Positions 1 to 9,290 of a stretch of 64,000 bases of DNA are shown one piece after another. Origin of the DNA: Chryseobacterium sp. OV279 (GTDB taxonomy: Bacteria > Bacteroidota > Bacteroidia > Flavobacteriales > Weeksellaceae). The stretch lies in NCBI RefSeq assembly GCF_900128945.1, contig NZ_FQUD01000003.1, forward strand, positions 1 to 64,000, read 5' to 3'. The notes beneath the pieces were generated by a model. The model searched no databases, had not been told where the DNA came from, and was given only the letters and a program-made list of their open reading frames with translations. Every line of letters begins with the position of its first letter. Within the stretch, counting starts at the first letter, position 1. The position numbers and the translations under genes were made by a program.

Positions 1-10
1 ATAAAATTAT

Positions 11-59
11 TCATAGGGCTTTTGCCGTTATCAATAAACAAAAGCCCTATGAAAAAAAT
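11..59. terminator. Hairpin terminator, probably for a gene left of the window
   Basis: A perfect 14-bp inverted repeat (11-24 with 39-52, arm TCATAGGGCTTTTG) encloses a 14-nt loop. On the plus strand it is followed by A residues. On the minus strand it is followed by AATAATTTTAT, a weak T-rich tail. It may serve the minus strand or both strands. The gene it ends, if any, is outside the window. Confidence 0.55.
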
Positions 60-138
60 TATATAAATAATTTGGTAACGTCATAGAAATCAGCCACCAT
101 TTGGAATATCACTTATTCATTGGAATATTCAATAACGA

Positions 139-350
139 GTGCAATATCTTGTGGCTGAAGCACTCGAAGCCACCATTCCTATACTATTGAACTCTGTATC
201 AAAGTCTCATGTCTGGTGTCTCACATCTAGCATCTTGGTTTTTAAAATTCACCATTCACTTGCGAAGCAAAATTCACCATTGACATCTTCCCACATCAAT
301 TTCAATCTTAACTTAAGAGTCTCGTGTCTCATGTCTGATATCTAAAAACT
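139..350 (-). repeat. Dispersed intergenic repeat, copy A
   Basis: This stretch is a minus-orientation member of a repeat family seen again near 19.7, 27.5, 39.3 and 47.2 kb. Its 20-mer CACTTGCGAAGCAAAATTCA (257-276) is the exact reverse complement of 27564-27583. The nearby GTCTCATGTCTGGTGTCTC words are a diverged form of the CAGACATCAG-type module of the other copies. An open frame runs through it, but its translation is repeat-derived and resembles no protein I know. The rest of 53-402 holds only the promoter of the next gene. Confidence 0.75.
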
Positions 351-377
351 GATGCCTCCCATGTCACCTAGTTTCCC

Positions 378-385
378 TATTTTTG
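378..385 (+). promoter_or_regulatory. Putative -7 promoter element of the cytochrome c peroxidase gene
   Basis: TATTTTTG fits the Bacteroidota -7 consensus TAnnTTTG and lies 17 bases before the ATG. No clear TTG is seen 17-23 bases upstream, so the -33 half is not supported. Confidence 0.4.
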
Positions 386-402
386 CGGAAACTCCATGAC
401 TC

Positions 403-1569
403 ATGAAAAGTGTCCTAAGCTGGATATTAATTGCATTTCTTACGGTTTCCCTTTTGAATAACTGTTTCAGCAACAGTGTTCAGAAGGAAATCCGGGAGAA
501 AGCCTCATTTCTGGCCGAGCTGAGGAAATTATATTCCTCAGGAGATGCTTCAAAGTGGCCAAAACCCATCTTAGATCCCGATGCAAAACCCTTTTTTGCT
601 GAAATAGGCCATCTTCCTGACATTCAGTTTCCTGCGGATAATCCCTATTCTGAAGACAAAGCAGTATTGGGAAAAACACTTTTCTTCGACCCGAGAATTT
701 CCAAATCCAACCAGATTGCCTGTGCGTCCTGCCATGATCCGGAACTGGGCTGGTGCGACAACAGAACCTTCTCTTTCGGGCACGACAGACAGCTCGGGAT
801 CCGAAATGCCATGAGCATTCTGAATGTAGCCTATGCAAAACCTCTATTCTGGGACGGACGTGCCGCCTCTCTCGAAGAACAGTCGGAAATGCCGATCCGG
901 GATGAAAGGGAAATGAGTGGTCATATCGATCTTGCCGCTGGAAAAATAGCCAAAATCAAGGGCTATGAATTATTATTTGAAAAAGCTTTTGGGGATAAAA
1001 CAGTATCAAAGGACAGGATTTCAAAAGCCATAGCAGCTTTTGAAAGAACGATTAAAAGCGGAACCTCCAAATTTGATCAGTTTATTGATGGAAAAGCAGA
1101 GCTCTATTCTGATGATGAGTTAATGGGGCTGCATCTTTTCAGAACCAAGGCGCAGTGTATGAACTGTCACAGTTCGGGATATTTTTCAAATAACCAGTTT
1201 GAAAATGTCGGGACTTCTTTATTAGGTTCAAAAGAAGAAGATCTTGGCCGTTATCTTGTGACCAAAAAAGCTGAAGATGCCGGAAAATTCCGGGTGCCGG
1301 GTCTGCGTGAAGTCTCTAGAACAGGACCTTGGATGCACAATGGTTCTATGACCACACTTACAGAAGTGATTCAGTTTTACAGCAGAGGAAATCCGGAACA
1401 TTCCCAAAAACGCTCAACAGTTCATCAGGGCATTGCACTTTCTTCCGAAAAATCAAGCTTTGTAAGATTACTGGATCTTACCGATATAGAAATTGCTCAG
1501 CTGGAAGCATTCCTGCGGACTTTATCTTCAAAACCGGAAAGAGTACTTCCTCCTGCGCTTCCTCAGTAA
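403..1569 (+). CDS. Di-haem cytochrome c peroxidase (CCP/MauG family)
   Basis: The product probably reduces hydrogen peroxide in the periplasm using electrons from a small cytochrome or the quinol pool. An N-terminal hydrophobic segment (about residues 5-20) looks like an export signal. Two c-type haem sites are visible: CASCH at about 107-111 and CMNCH at about 252-256, the usual arrangement of a low-potential and a high-potential haem domain. The conserved PLFWDGR segment follows the first haem, and a GPWMHNGSM segment near the C-terminus may supply a methionine haem ligand. The length of 388 residues is normal for the family. The gene appears to be transcribed alone. MauG-like relatives that modify proteins instead of acting as peroxidases cannot be excluded from sequence alone. 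Confidence 0.9.
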   Translation: MKSVLSWILIAFLTVSLLNNCFSNSVQKEIREKASFLAELRKLYSSGDASKWPKPILDPDAKPFFAEIGHLPDIQFPADNPYSEDKAVLGKTLFFDPRISKSNQIACASCHDPELGWCDNRTFSFGHDRQLGIRNAMSILNVAYAKPLFWDGRAASLEEQSEMPIRDEREMSGHIDLAAGKIAKIKGYELLFEKAFGDKTVSKDRISKAIAAFERTIKSGTSKFDQFIDGKAELYSDDELMGLHLFRTKAQCMNCHSSGYFSNNQFENVGTSLLGSKEEDLGRYLVTKKAEDAGKFRVPGLREVSRTGPWMHNGSMTTLTEVIQFYSRGNPEHSQKRSTVHQGIALSSEKSSFVRLLDLTDIEIAQLEAFLRTLSSKPERVLPPALPQ

Positions 1570-1668
1570 TTAAAGCTCAAAATCTGATAATTATTAAAGA
1601 TTCGGTGAACTGAATGTGAAGCTTTTTTGCTACATTTATCTGTAATCAATCAGTAATACCATCAATTC

Positions 1669-2457
1669 ATGAATATTCAACTTTTTTCAAAGAATGCTTT
1701 AGTAGGAGCAGCCACACAGGGAATAGGCTTAGGAATAGCTTTGGAGCTTGCCAAATGTGGAGCCAATGTTACCGTAATGGCACGTAATGAAACGAAACTT
1801 AAGAACGTGGTAGCATCACTTCCGGTCATCAACTCTGATCAGAAGCATCAGTATCTCGTGGCGGATTTCTCCAATTTTGAGGACTACAGAACAATCATTT
1901 CTAATTATTTTGAAAGTCATTCTGTAGACATTCTGGTTAATAATACCAACGGTCCGGAACCGGGCTTGGCTATAGATAAAGGAGTGGATGATTATCAGAA
2001 AGCATTTGACCTTCTTTTTAAAACAGTCTGTGAAACAACGCTGCTCGCTTTGCCGCATATGATCCAACAGAAGAACGGACGTATTATCAATGTGTCTTCA
2101 CTGTCTGTAAAGGAACCGATCCATAATTTATCCCTTTCAAATTCCATCCGTTCGGCAGTGATTGCATGGGCCAAAACATTATCCAATGAAATAGCGGAAC
2201 ATAAGATCACGGTCAATAATATTTTAACAGGATATTTTGATACGGAGCGTATTCAGAATCTGATCAGCCACGAGTCCCAGCAAACCGGGAAATCTCAGGA
2301 AGAAATCAAAAAAGCAAGAGAACAGAAGATTCCAATGAAAAGACTTGGAAAAACTGAGGAATATGGTCATCTGGCGGCTTTCCTGGCGTCAGAATATTCG
2401 TCTTATCTTACCGGGTCCAGTATTCCATTAGACGGAGGATTAAATAATACATATTAA
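1669..2457 (+). CDS. SDR-family NAD(P)-dependent oxidoreductase
   Basis: This is a classical short-chain dehydrogenase/reductase of 262 residues with a Rossmann fold. The cofactor motif appears as GAATQGIGLGIA near residues 13-24, and the NNT(N)GP segment replaces the usual NNAG. The catalytic serine lies in INVSSLS. The usual YxxxK is replaced: the expected tyrosine position reads SNSIRSAVIAWAKT, so the YxxxK tyrosine and lysine are not visible. The C-terminal LTGSSIPLDGG is typical. Many 3-oxoacyl-ACP-reductase-like SDRs look like this. The missing tyrosine suggests altered chemistry or a different catalytic residue, and I cannot name the substrate. It is separated from its neighbours and probably forms its own transcript. 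Confidence 0.85.
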   Translation: MNIQLFSKNALVGAATQGIGLGIALELAKCGANVTVMARNETKLKNVVASLPVINSDQKHQYLVADFSNFEDYRTIISNYFESHSVDILVNNTNGPEPGLAIDKGVDDYQKAFDLLFKTVCETTLLALPHMIQQKNGRIINVSSLSVKEPIHNLSLSNSIRSAVIAWAKTLSNEIAEHKITVNNILTGYFDTERIQNLISHESQQTGKSQEEIKKAREQKIPMKRLGKTEEYGHLAAFLASEYSSYLTGSSIPLDGGLNNTY

Positions 2458-2814
2458 CTCAGAGGATTTTTTTAACGGAAAGTTTGAATATCATACTTTA
2501 TATTTTTAGGAATACAAAGAGGAGAACCAATTAAAATTGATTCGATGAAGCACATGGATAAAACGTTCGCTTATTCAGTGACGCAGTCACCCTTCTTTGC
2601 CCACCTTGAAACTATACATTTTTACATTAAAGCTTTGCGTTAAAAAATATTTCCCAAAACATACAGGAATCAATGTAATCATCTGTGAAAATCCGTGCAA
2701 TCTCTGATTAACTATTCATTAAAAACCTGCATCATCAGGCCATTCTTCCTTTCCGGTTCCGATGTTTTTTCGTAGTTTCACTTTCTTTTAATAAAAATAC
2801 CACCACAATCTCCT
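2458..2814. other. Intergenic region without a recognisable gene
   Basis: This 357-base gap contains no convincing reading frame or RNA. Words such as CTTTGCGTTAAAAA (from about 2633) and ATCTGTGAAAATCCGTG (from about 2681) resemble scattered intergenic words near 27.75 kb and 61.76 kb and may be remnants of dispersed repeats. TAGTTTCA at about 2773 is a one-mismatch -7-like element for the next gene. Confidence 0.4.
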
Positions 2815-3672
2815 ATGAAAAGAAACTTTATCAACCAGAAAGAACTGTCCGACAAATTTTGGAATATTGAGTGTTCCGGAAATGTACAGAAAATATCTTT
2901 TGGGAAAACCGGAACCAAAGGCCGGGAAACAGTTAAAGAATATGCCGACGAAAAAGAATGTAATCTGGAATCTGAAAAGCTGATTCATCAGAAAATTAAA
3001 AAGGGCTACACTGAAATTCAGGAAAATGATGCCATTCCCCAGAAGATTGAACTTTCGGATAATGAAAAGGCGGATATTTATTTTTGGGAAGCCATTGAGA
3101 AATCCAACAAATATAAAAAAGCCCACTGGAGCGAATATGATATTGAGGAACATATTGAAAACCTGACCGATTATTTATCGAAATTTGGAAAGGACAGAAT
3201 GATCCTTTTTGAAAAATCACTGCAGGAAAAGTTAAGCGAACTGTATACCGCTGAAATAGCAGAACTTTCAATTATCCTTGAAGGTGATTTTAAGAAGGAA
3301 AATGGAGTATATGTTTTTGATGATTATCTTTCAGATGACGGATTTATCTATTTCAGATGCTGGCTGATCTTAAAGGGTAAAGAATTTTTTGAAGATATAA
3401 AAGCGGATATTCAGTCATTTGTAAGTGGAAAGTATAGCTTCAATATTGGAGAATGCTGGGCGGAAGGACTGCTTTATGTTGCCGATGATGCGTATGCCCA
3501 AAACCATGACGATGAAGAATCTATCATAAAAGATACGGTGTATGAATTATACCCTGAAAACGACTACGACGGCATGGATCGCAGTATGAATCGTGAACCA
3601 AAAGGTGGTGCCGATTTACAGACAATGTACCCGAAACTGGTAGAAGAAATAGGTGTATTAAGAAGTTCATAG
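2815..3672 (+). CDS. WGR domain plus DUF4240 domain protein
   Basis: The first 70 or so residues resemble a WGR domain (FWNIECSGNVQKISFGKTGT and following), a fold often found next to poly(ADP-ribose) polymerase or DNA-repair domains. Residues from about 85 to 270 match the DUF4240 pattern (YFWEAIEKS, GFIYFRCWLI, and the acidic C-terminal part with DYDGMDR). No catalytic domain is recognisable, so the role is unknown. It is likely cytoplasmic: there is no signal peptide or membrane segment. It ends 26 bases before the XRE regulator gene on the same strand, so the two are probably co-transcribed. WGR-DUF4240 architecture occurs in Bacteroidota, but its function is undescribed as far as I know. 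Confidence 0.75.
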   Translation: MKRNFINQKELSDKFWNIECSGNVQKISFGKTGTKGRETVKEYADEKECNLESEKLIHQKIKKGYTEIQENDAIPQKIELSDNEKADIYFWEAIEKSNKYKKAHWSEYDIEEHIENLTDYLSKFGKDRMILFEKSLQEKLSELYTAEIAELSIILEGDFKKENGVYVFDDYLSDDGFIYFRCWLILKGKEFFEDIKADIQSFVSGKYSFNIGECWAEGLLYVADDAYAQNHDDEESIIKDTVYELYPENDYDGMDRSMNREPKGGADLQTMYPKLVEEIGVLRSS

Positions 3673-3698
3673 AATGAAGCCGGTTCATACCATATAAA

Positions 3699-4241
3699 AT
3701 GAAAAATGCGGTTAAAATTTTAAGGGAGAAAAAAAATATGACTCAGGCTGAGCTTGCTGAAAGGTCAGGTCTTTCCTTGCGAACGGTTCAGCGGATTGAG
3801 GCGGGGAGCATTCTCAAAGGATTTACCCTGAAAGCTCTTGCTAAAGCTTTGGAAACAGAACCCGAAAATCTGATCTTCTCCAATGAAGAAACACCCAACA
3901 TTGACCGGGCAAAGTTGATTAATCTTGTTGCATTGTCCGGTCTCATCATTCCTTATGGCGGAGTGATATTTCCTTTACTTTTAACTTATAAAACCAAGGA
4001 TCATATCAATAAAGAACTGGGGAAAAATATCGTAAGTATTCAGATTATTCTGGCGGTTATTGTTTCCATTTTAATGATTGTAAGTCCGTTTATACAAAAG
4101 GAATTATCCCTGAAAATACCTCTTTTCCTCATCTTTTTAATGACATTTCTCTGTGTCAAGCTGCTCATTATCATCAAAAATGGAATGTGCCTGAATAAAA
4201 ATGGCGACTTGTGTATTAAGTTGAAAAACAGCTTTTTATGA
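3699..4241 (+). CDS. XRE-family regulator with C-terminal membrane domain
   Basis: Residues 1-60 form a helix-turn-helix of the XRE type (LREKKNMTQAELAERSGLSL, then RTVQRIEAG). The rest contains three hydrophobic stretches, at about 74-98, 112-133 and 137-155, so the protein is probably a membrane-tethered DNA-binding protein. The length of 180 residues fits other XRE-membrane proteins of Bacteroidota. It follows the WGR-DUF4240 gene closely and precedes the frameshifted protease by 90 bases. What it senses and regulates cannot be read from the sequence. Confidence 0.85.
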   Translation: MKNAVKILREKKNMTQAELAERSGLSLRTVQRIEAGSILKGFTLKALAKALETEPENLIFSNEETPNIDRAKLINLVALSGLIIPYGGVIFPLLLTYKTKDHINKELGKNIVSIQIILAVIVSILMIVSPFIQKELSLKIPLFLIFLMTFLCVKLLIIIKNGMCLNKNGDLCIKLKNSFL

Positions 4242-4330
4242 TGGGTGACATGGAGATGACGTAAAGATGTCGTCTTCTTTTTGCAGGAAATTCAGATCAG
4301 AATGCTGAATCTTGCAGAAAAATTTTCAAC

Positions 4331-5265
4331 ATGAAAATCTTCAAAAAAATTGTGTTATCAATTGCGCTTTTGATCGCGTTATCTTTATTGAGTGGATACT
4401 TCTATTTTGACAAAAAATTCACTCCGCCGGAAAATAATCTGAAGGTTTCAGGAATTGCAGAACATATCAATATGAAATGGGAGGTTGCAGAAGGTAATGC
4501 TCACGCGGCAGTTCTTGTACCCGTCAGTCTCAAAGGAATTGAACAGACCTTTTACATGCAGCTCGATTCCGGTTCTCCTACAACGTTGTTTTATAAAAAA
4601 TCACTGGAATCCATCTGTACAAAATTTCCGGATCAGATTCAGATCAATAATGCTGAAAATAAGCTTTCAATACAGTTCAGCATAGGAAGTATGAACATAG
4701 CTTCTGATTTTGAATTATTGGATTATGGTCATGCTGTGGACTTTAACGATGCTAAAACGAACCACATCATTGGAACCATTGGAACCGATCTGTTTGAAAA
4801 GAGAATTGTCATTTTGGATTTCAGGAACACAACCTCTTCATTTATCAAAAATATTGATGAAAATGGTTTCGAATCATTAGAATTTAAAAAACGGAAAATC
4901 CTGATTCCCGGAACCATTGGAGAACAGAAATTAAAACTGCTTTATGACTCAGGAACCAGTGGCTATGAACTTCTTACCAATAAAGAAGAATGGGGGAATA
5001 CCGAACTCCGAACGGAAAAATTAAAGAAGAAAAAGGAAATTCCTGGGGAAATATACTGAAGGTAATTTCTGCTCCCGCTGATCAAAGCATCAAAATTGGC
5101 ACCCGTGAACTGAAACTTTCGGAAGTGACCTATGTGGAGGGAACTTCGCAGATGCAAAATCTCCTCATGAAAACCTCTGGCATGCAGGGAATGATAGGGA
5201 ATCAACTTTTCATTAATTCTAAACTGATTTTAGACTGCAAAAACGAAAAATTTAAAGTGGAATAG
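4331..5265 (+). pseudogene. Retropepsin-like aspartic protease, disrupted by a one-base frameshift
   Basis: The first frame (4331-5059) encodes an N-terminal hydrophobic anchor (residues about 5-24) followed by two DSG motifs: DSGS at about residue 79 and DSGT at about 206. These are typical of a duplicated retropepsin-like aspartic protease that could be folded as one chain. The frame then runs out at 5059. The missing C-terminus (ILKVISAPADQ, then VTYVEG, GMQGMIGNQLF and LDCKNEKFKV) continues one frame away up to 5265. Both frames stay readable through the A-rich run AAAGAAGAAAAAGGAAA near 5023-5040, as expected for a single lost base there. It may be a true pseudogene, a sequencing error in the A-run, or less likely a programmed frameshift. 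Confidence 0.75.
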
Positions 5266-5336
5266 AATTTTTTTAATAGTAATGTAATAATTCACCTGTC
5301 TGGGTTGTCTTACTATGTATTGAAATTACATAGTAT

Positions 5337-8300
5337 ATGAAGAACTGGTCTTTTAAAAAATGGAACACCGTTTTAGGATGGGTGATGTTCACCATTGCCC
5401 TGATTACTTACTTCTCCACGATGGAGCATTATCTCAGTTTCTGGGACTGCGGCGAGTATATTTCCTCCGCCTCAAAACTAGAAGTAACGCATGCTCCCGG
5501 AGCGGCTTTATTCCAGATTGTAGGAGCTGTAGCCAGTATATTTGCTCTGGGAAATGAAGAGAATTATGCCATAGTGATCAATTCGATGTCTTCCCTGTTC
5601 AGCTCATTTACGATTCTGTTTCTGTTCTGGACCATTACCCATTTTTTAAGAAGACTTTTAAATAAAGACTTTGAAGAAATAACCAAACATCAGGAAATTT
5701 CCATTCTGTTTGCCGGAGCGGTAGGAGCATTGTGCTTTACCTTCTCAGATTCATTCTGGTTTTCTGCGGTAGAAGGGGAGGTGTATTCTATGGCTTCTAT
5801 GTTTATCGCCCTGTTGGTTTGGCTCGTGACCAAATGGGAAAATGAGTACAAAGCGGCAGATAATGAAAGATGGGTCATCCTTATTTTCTTTATACTTGGC
5901 CTTTCCGTTGGGGTTCACATGATGTGTATGCTTGCGGTTCCGGCTGTGTGTCTGGTTTATTATGCCAGAAATTACAAATTCACCTGGAAAAACTTTATCT
6001 GGGCCAATGCGATCACACTGGGGATTTTGATCATTGTTTTCAAAATTATCTTCCCGCTGATCATGACCATGTTCGGAAGACTTGAAATATTCTTCGTGAA
6101 CGGACTTGGATTGCCTTTCCACTCAGGAACGATAGCTGCATTTGTTCTGATGGTCACCATCTCTTATTTCCTGATTAAATATGCCAGAAAAGCTAAAAGA
6201 AAGGTGTATCAGACCATCGCATTATCAGTGGTGTATATGGTTATTGGTTTCTCATGCTGGATGGTCATTCCTGTAAGAGCCAATGCCAATCCTCCGATGA
6301 ACCTTAATGATCCGGATACCGCGATCGGGATGTTGGATTACTATAACAGAGAGCAATATGGTGACTGGCCAACCATTTACGGCCAAAATTATACTGCTTT
6401 TCTTGATGCTAACGGGATGGAAAAGAACGAAGACGGAAGTTTTAAAACTCAAAAAACCGGCGAAACGTATGAAAAAGATGAAAAAACAGGAACCTATAGA
6501 AAAACCGGAGACCGTTTCAATTATGTTTTCAGTAAATCCCAGGTAAGCTTACTGCCGAGAATGTTCAATCAGGATAAGGATGTGATGGCCAATTATATTG
6601 CGATGTACGGAGCTCCGGATTTTACTTTCAATTACGATAATGAGGACGTGGCAGACAATCCTCAGGCGAAACAGATTTTTGATGAATTGAGATCTAAATA
6701 CGAAGATAAATCCATCACAGCAGCAGATTATCTGAAAGTAAAGCCTTATAACCTGATCAATGTTCAGAAGCCTTCACTGGCTCAGAATATGGACTATTTC
6801 ATCACCTTTCAGAATGGATATTATTTTGTAAGATACCTGATGTGGAACTTCGTGGGAAGACAGAACGATCTTGAAGGGAAAATGGAAAACACAAGAGGAA
6901 ACTGGATCTCAGGAATTTCATTTATAGACAATGCTTTATTAGGAAATCAGGACAAAATGCCGGCTAAATTCAAAAATGACAGCACGGTGAAGTTCTTCTT
7001 TTTACCATTAATATTAGGACTGATCGGATTCTTCTTCCAGCTGAACAGAGACTTCGGAAGATTCTATGCACTTCTTTCACTATTTGTTTTAACCAGTTTT
7101 GGAATTGTTTTTTATACAGGTGTTAAGCCTTTTGAAGTAAGAGAAAGAGATTATGCGATGGTAGGCTCGTTCTATGCATTTGCCATCTGGATCGGGCTTG
7201 GAGCTGGTGCTATTTTATGGTTTATCCAGTCCAAAGTAAAATCCAATTCCATTAATCTTGTTTTAGGTGTCGTATTATTGGGAGTTCCTTTTATGATGGG
7301 TTTCCAGAACTATGTACCGCATGACCGAAGCAAAAAATCAGCGGCGCGGGATTATGCCTATTCATTCCTAAAATCAGTTTCTAAAGACGATATTATCTTC
7401 ATTTATGGAGACAACGATACTTTTCCGGTTTGGGCTATTCAGGAGACAGAACGTTTTCGGGATGATGTGAAAACAGTCAACTTTACGCTTTTAGCGACTC
7501 CGTGGTATATTGACCAGGTGAAAAGAAAGACTTATAATGCAACAGGAATACCTACTCAGCTGACCCACGATGATTACAGAGATGGGGTGAACGACCAGAT
7601 CTATATGATGAAAAAAGACGATTGGGAAGGCGTATTCTCTATGTTAAAAGAACAGGGCGTTCCGGATACAGAATTCGGGGCCTTTAGAAAATACCTTACC
7701 CAGGATTCTATGACCCTGAAAGAAGCGATGAACTTTTTAAAATTTAAATCTCCCGAAAAAGATCATCTTTTAAAAATGTACTTTGGTGAGGAAAAATTTG
7801 AGGAATACAATATCCTTCCGGTCAATAAATTCATCCTTCCTGTGAATAAGGAAAATGCATTAAAAGCAGGAATTATCACTCAAGCCGATCTTCCGAACGT
7901 GGTCAACCAGATCATGATTACTTATAAAGGAAACACTCTTTACAAAAACAACCTTATGATGATGGATATGCTGGCGAACTTCGACTGGAAACGTCCGATC
8001 AACTTCTCATCAGGAGGAGTCTATGACAGCGAGAATATTTTCTATCTGGATGAATACCTGCAGTTTGAAGGTTTTAGCTACAAGCTGATACCTATTCATA
8101 CGGCTTCAAGCCCGGACGGTGACATGGGAAGGGTAGATGTGAATTCTTTATATAATGCGGTGAAAAATTTCAGATGGGGAAATTTTAAAGACCTCAGTAT
8201 TCATTATGACGAAGCCGCCACATCCAATATCATGGTGTACAGAATGGCAGCAGGAAGAGCTGCTTCAGCGCTGGCATTAAGCGGACAGAAAGGAAAAGCG

Positions 8301-8822
8301 TTAGAGATATTAGACTTGGTTTCAAAAGAAATTCCTGCTGAAAAATACAATGATCCGCGTTCGCTGAGTTCTATGGTAACAGGATATATTATAGCCGGAC
8401 AGGAGCAAAAGGGGCTTCAACTGGCTGAAATTTTGAAGAAAGAAATTTTCGAAGAATATGATTATTACCTGAGCCTTTCTCCAACATTCCAGAAGCAGTC
8501 CGCCAGACAGATGAGGGTGAAGCCGATGGAATATTCTATGGTGGTATCAGCCGTTACAGATGCCTATGAAAAACTGGGGCAGAATGAGAAAGCCTATGCC
8601 TACTTGGTAAAATCTATAGAGCCCATCGATAAAAAATTCAACATTTTTATCAAAGAATTACAGCAGATGGGCAAAGAAAAAGCGATAAAGGAGTCTGAAA
8701 ATGTTCAGAAAATCACCCCTTTTTATCAATACCTGTTCGATGTGATGCAGCCTTTTGATTCTACCTATTCAAAAGAAAAAGAAGATCAGATTACCAGAGC
8801 TATTATTAAGGTAACACAGTAA
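5337..8822 (+). CDS. DUF2723 family membrane protein (putative GT117-type glycosyltransferase)
   Basis: This 1161-residue protein begins with the DUF2723 signature (SFWDCGEYISSASKLEVTHA, then PGAALFQ) and has many hydrophobic segments in residues 10-310, plus more around 545-660. Such proteins resemble the GT-C superfamily, including protein O-mannosyltransferases, and CAZy groups DUF2723 proteins as GT117. The FWDCGE acidic motif in the first loop would correspond to the GT-C catalytic acid. The remaining C-terminal half is soluble, with helical TPR-like segments (about 960-1130). It probably transfers a sugar from a lipid carrier at the inner membrane, but substrate and acceptor are unknown. 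The gene stands alone and ends at a hairpin terminator. Confidence 0.85.
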   Translation: MKNWSFKKWNTVLGWVMFTIALITYFSTMEHYLSFWDCGEYISSASKLEVTHAPGAALFQIVGAVASIFALGNEENYAIVINSMSSLFSSFTILFLFWTITHFLRRLLNKDFEEITKHQEISILFAGAVGALCFTFSDSFWFSAVEGEVYSMASMFIALLVWLVTKWENEYKAADNERWVILIFFILGLSVGVHMMCMLAVPAVCLVYYARNYKFTWKNFIWANAITLGILIIVFKIIFPLIMTMFGRLEIFFVNGLGLPFHSGTIAAFVLMVTISYFLIKYARKAKRKVYQTIALSVVYMVIGFSCWMVIPVRANANPPMNLNDPDTAIGMLDYYNREQYGDWPTIYGQNYTAFLDANGMEKNEDGSFKTQKTGETYEKDEKTGTYRKTGDRFNYVFSKSQVSLLPRMFNQDKDVMANYIAMYGAPDFTFNYDNEDVADNPQAKQIFDELRSKYEDKSITAADYLKVKPYNLINVQKPSLAQNMDYFITFQNGYYFVRYLMWNFVGRQNDLEGKMENTRGNWISGISFIDNALLGNQDKMPAKFKNDSTVKFFFLPLILGLIGFFFQLNRDFGRFYALLSLFVLTSFGIVFYTGVKPFEVRERDYAMVGSFYAFAIWIGLGAGAILWFIQSKVKSNSINLVLGVVLLGVPFMMGFQNYVPHDRSKKSAARDYAYSFLKSVSKDDIIFIYGDNDTFPVWAIQETERFRDDVKTVNFTLLATPWYIDQVKRKTYNATGIPTQLTHDDYRDGVNDQIYMMKKDDWEGVFSMLKEQGVPDTEFGAFRKYLTQDSMTLKEAMNFLKFKSPEKDHLLKMYFGEEKFEEYNILPVNKFILPVNKENALKAGIITQADLPNVVNQIMITYKGNTLYKNNLMMMDMLANFDWKRPINFSSGGVYDSENIFYLDEYLQFEGFSYKLIPIHTASSPDGDMGRVDVNSLYNAVKNFRWGNFKDLSIHYDEAATSNIMVYRMAAGRAASALALSGQKGKALEILDLVSKEIPAEKYNDPRSLSSMVTGYIIAGQEQKGLQLAEILKKEIFEEYDYYLSLSPTFQKQSARQMRVKPMEYSMVVSAVTDAYEKLGQNEKAYAYLVKSIEPIDKKFNIFIKELQQMGKEKAIKESENVQKITPFYQYLFDVMQPFDSTYSKEKEDQITRAIIKVTQ

Positions 8823-8861
8823 AATCGATACTTATTTAAATAGAGTATTTCAATACGATCC

Positions 8862-8893
8862 AACATCCGTCAAATCACGATTTGGCGGATGTT
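8862..8893 (+). terminator. Hairpin terminator after the DUF2723 gene
   Basis: A 14-bp stem (8862-8875 with 8880-8893, one G-T pair) closes a four-base loop and is followed by a short T-poor tail (TCGTG). It lies 40 bases past the stop codon. The weak tail leaves some doubt. Confidence 0.55.
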
Positions 8894-9235
8894 TCGTGTA
8901 AAGCCAAAACTAAAAACCGGGATGATTGAAGCAAATTTTGAGTGTTGGTCAACGGATTCGGTGAAATAATGGGAGTCATCTGAGCTGAAAAACCGACAAA
9001 AAAAACCGATTATCACCTTATTTCAGTTCAGATTTTAATTTTTTTTTAATTTTTTTTCAGGGATAAATTCCGTTATTTTTATTAAGTAAATGTTTTCACT
9101 ATTTATTGTTTTTCCCTTTGCTGTGGCTTAATGCAGGTGATTGGTGATATAGAATGCTTTATGAAACAGCCTGCAAGAAGAAAGCTGTATCGAACCGGAA
9201 TAGGCGGTATTCTTCCCTATTTCGTGATTTTTTGT

Positions 9236-9264
9236 TTTGTATGTAAAATATTTTTTTATTTTTG
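9236..9264 (+). promoter_or_regulatory. Putative promoter of the lanthipeptide precursor gene
   Basis: TTTG at 9236-9239 and TATTTTTG at 9257-9264 are separated by 17 bases and match the Bacteroidota promoter form TTTG-N17-23-TAnnTTTG. Transcription would start near 9270, leaving a leader of about 20 A-rich bases before the ATG at 9291. The 8900-9235 stretch upstream is AT-rich with long T runs and no gene that I can support. Confidence 0.6.
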
Positions 9265-9290
9265 TTTTGCAATTAAAATAATTAACAACC

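Noticed and set aside
139..345. 68-codon open frame before the peroxidase gene
   Set aside because: It lies wholly inside a repeat copy; its composition follows the repeat and no start context or family resemblance is seen.
5023..5045. Programmed -1 frameshift in the aspartic protease
   Set aside because: GAAAAAG is not a canonical slippery heptamer and no stimulatory hairpin is seen; mutation or sequencing error is simpler.
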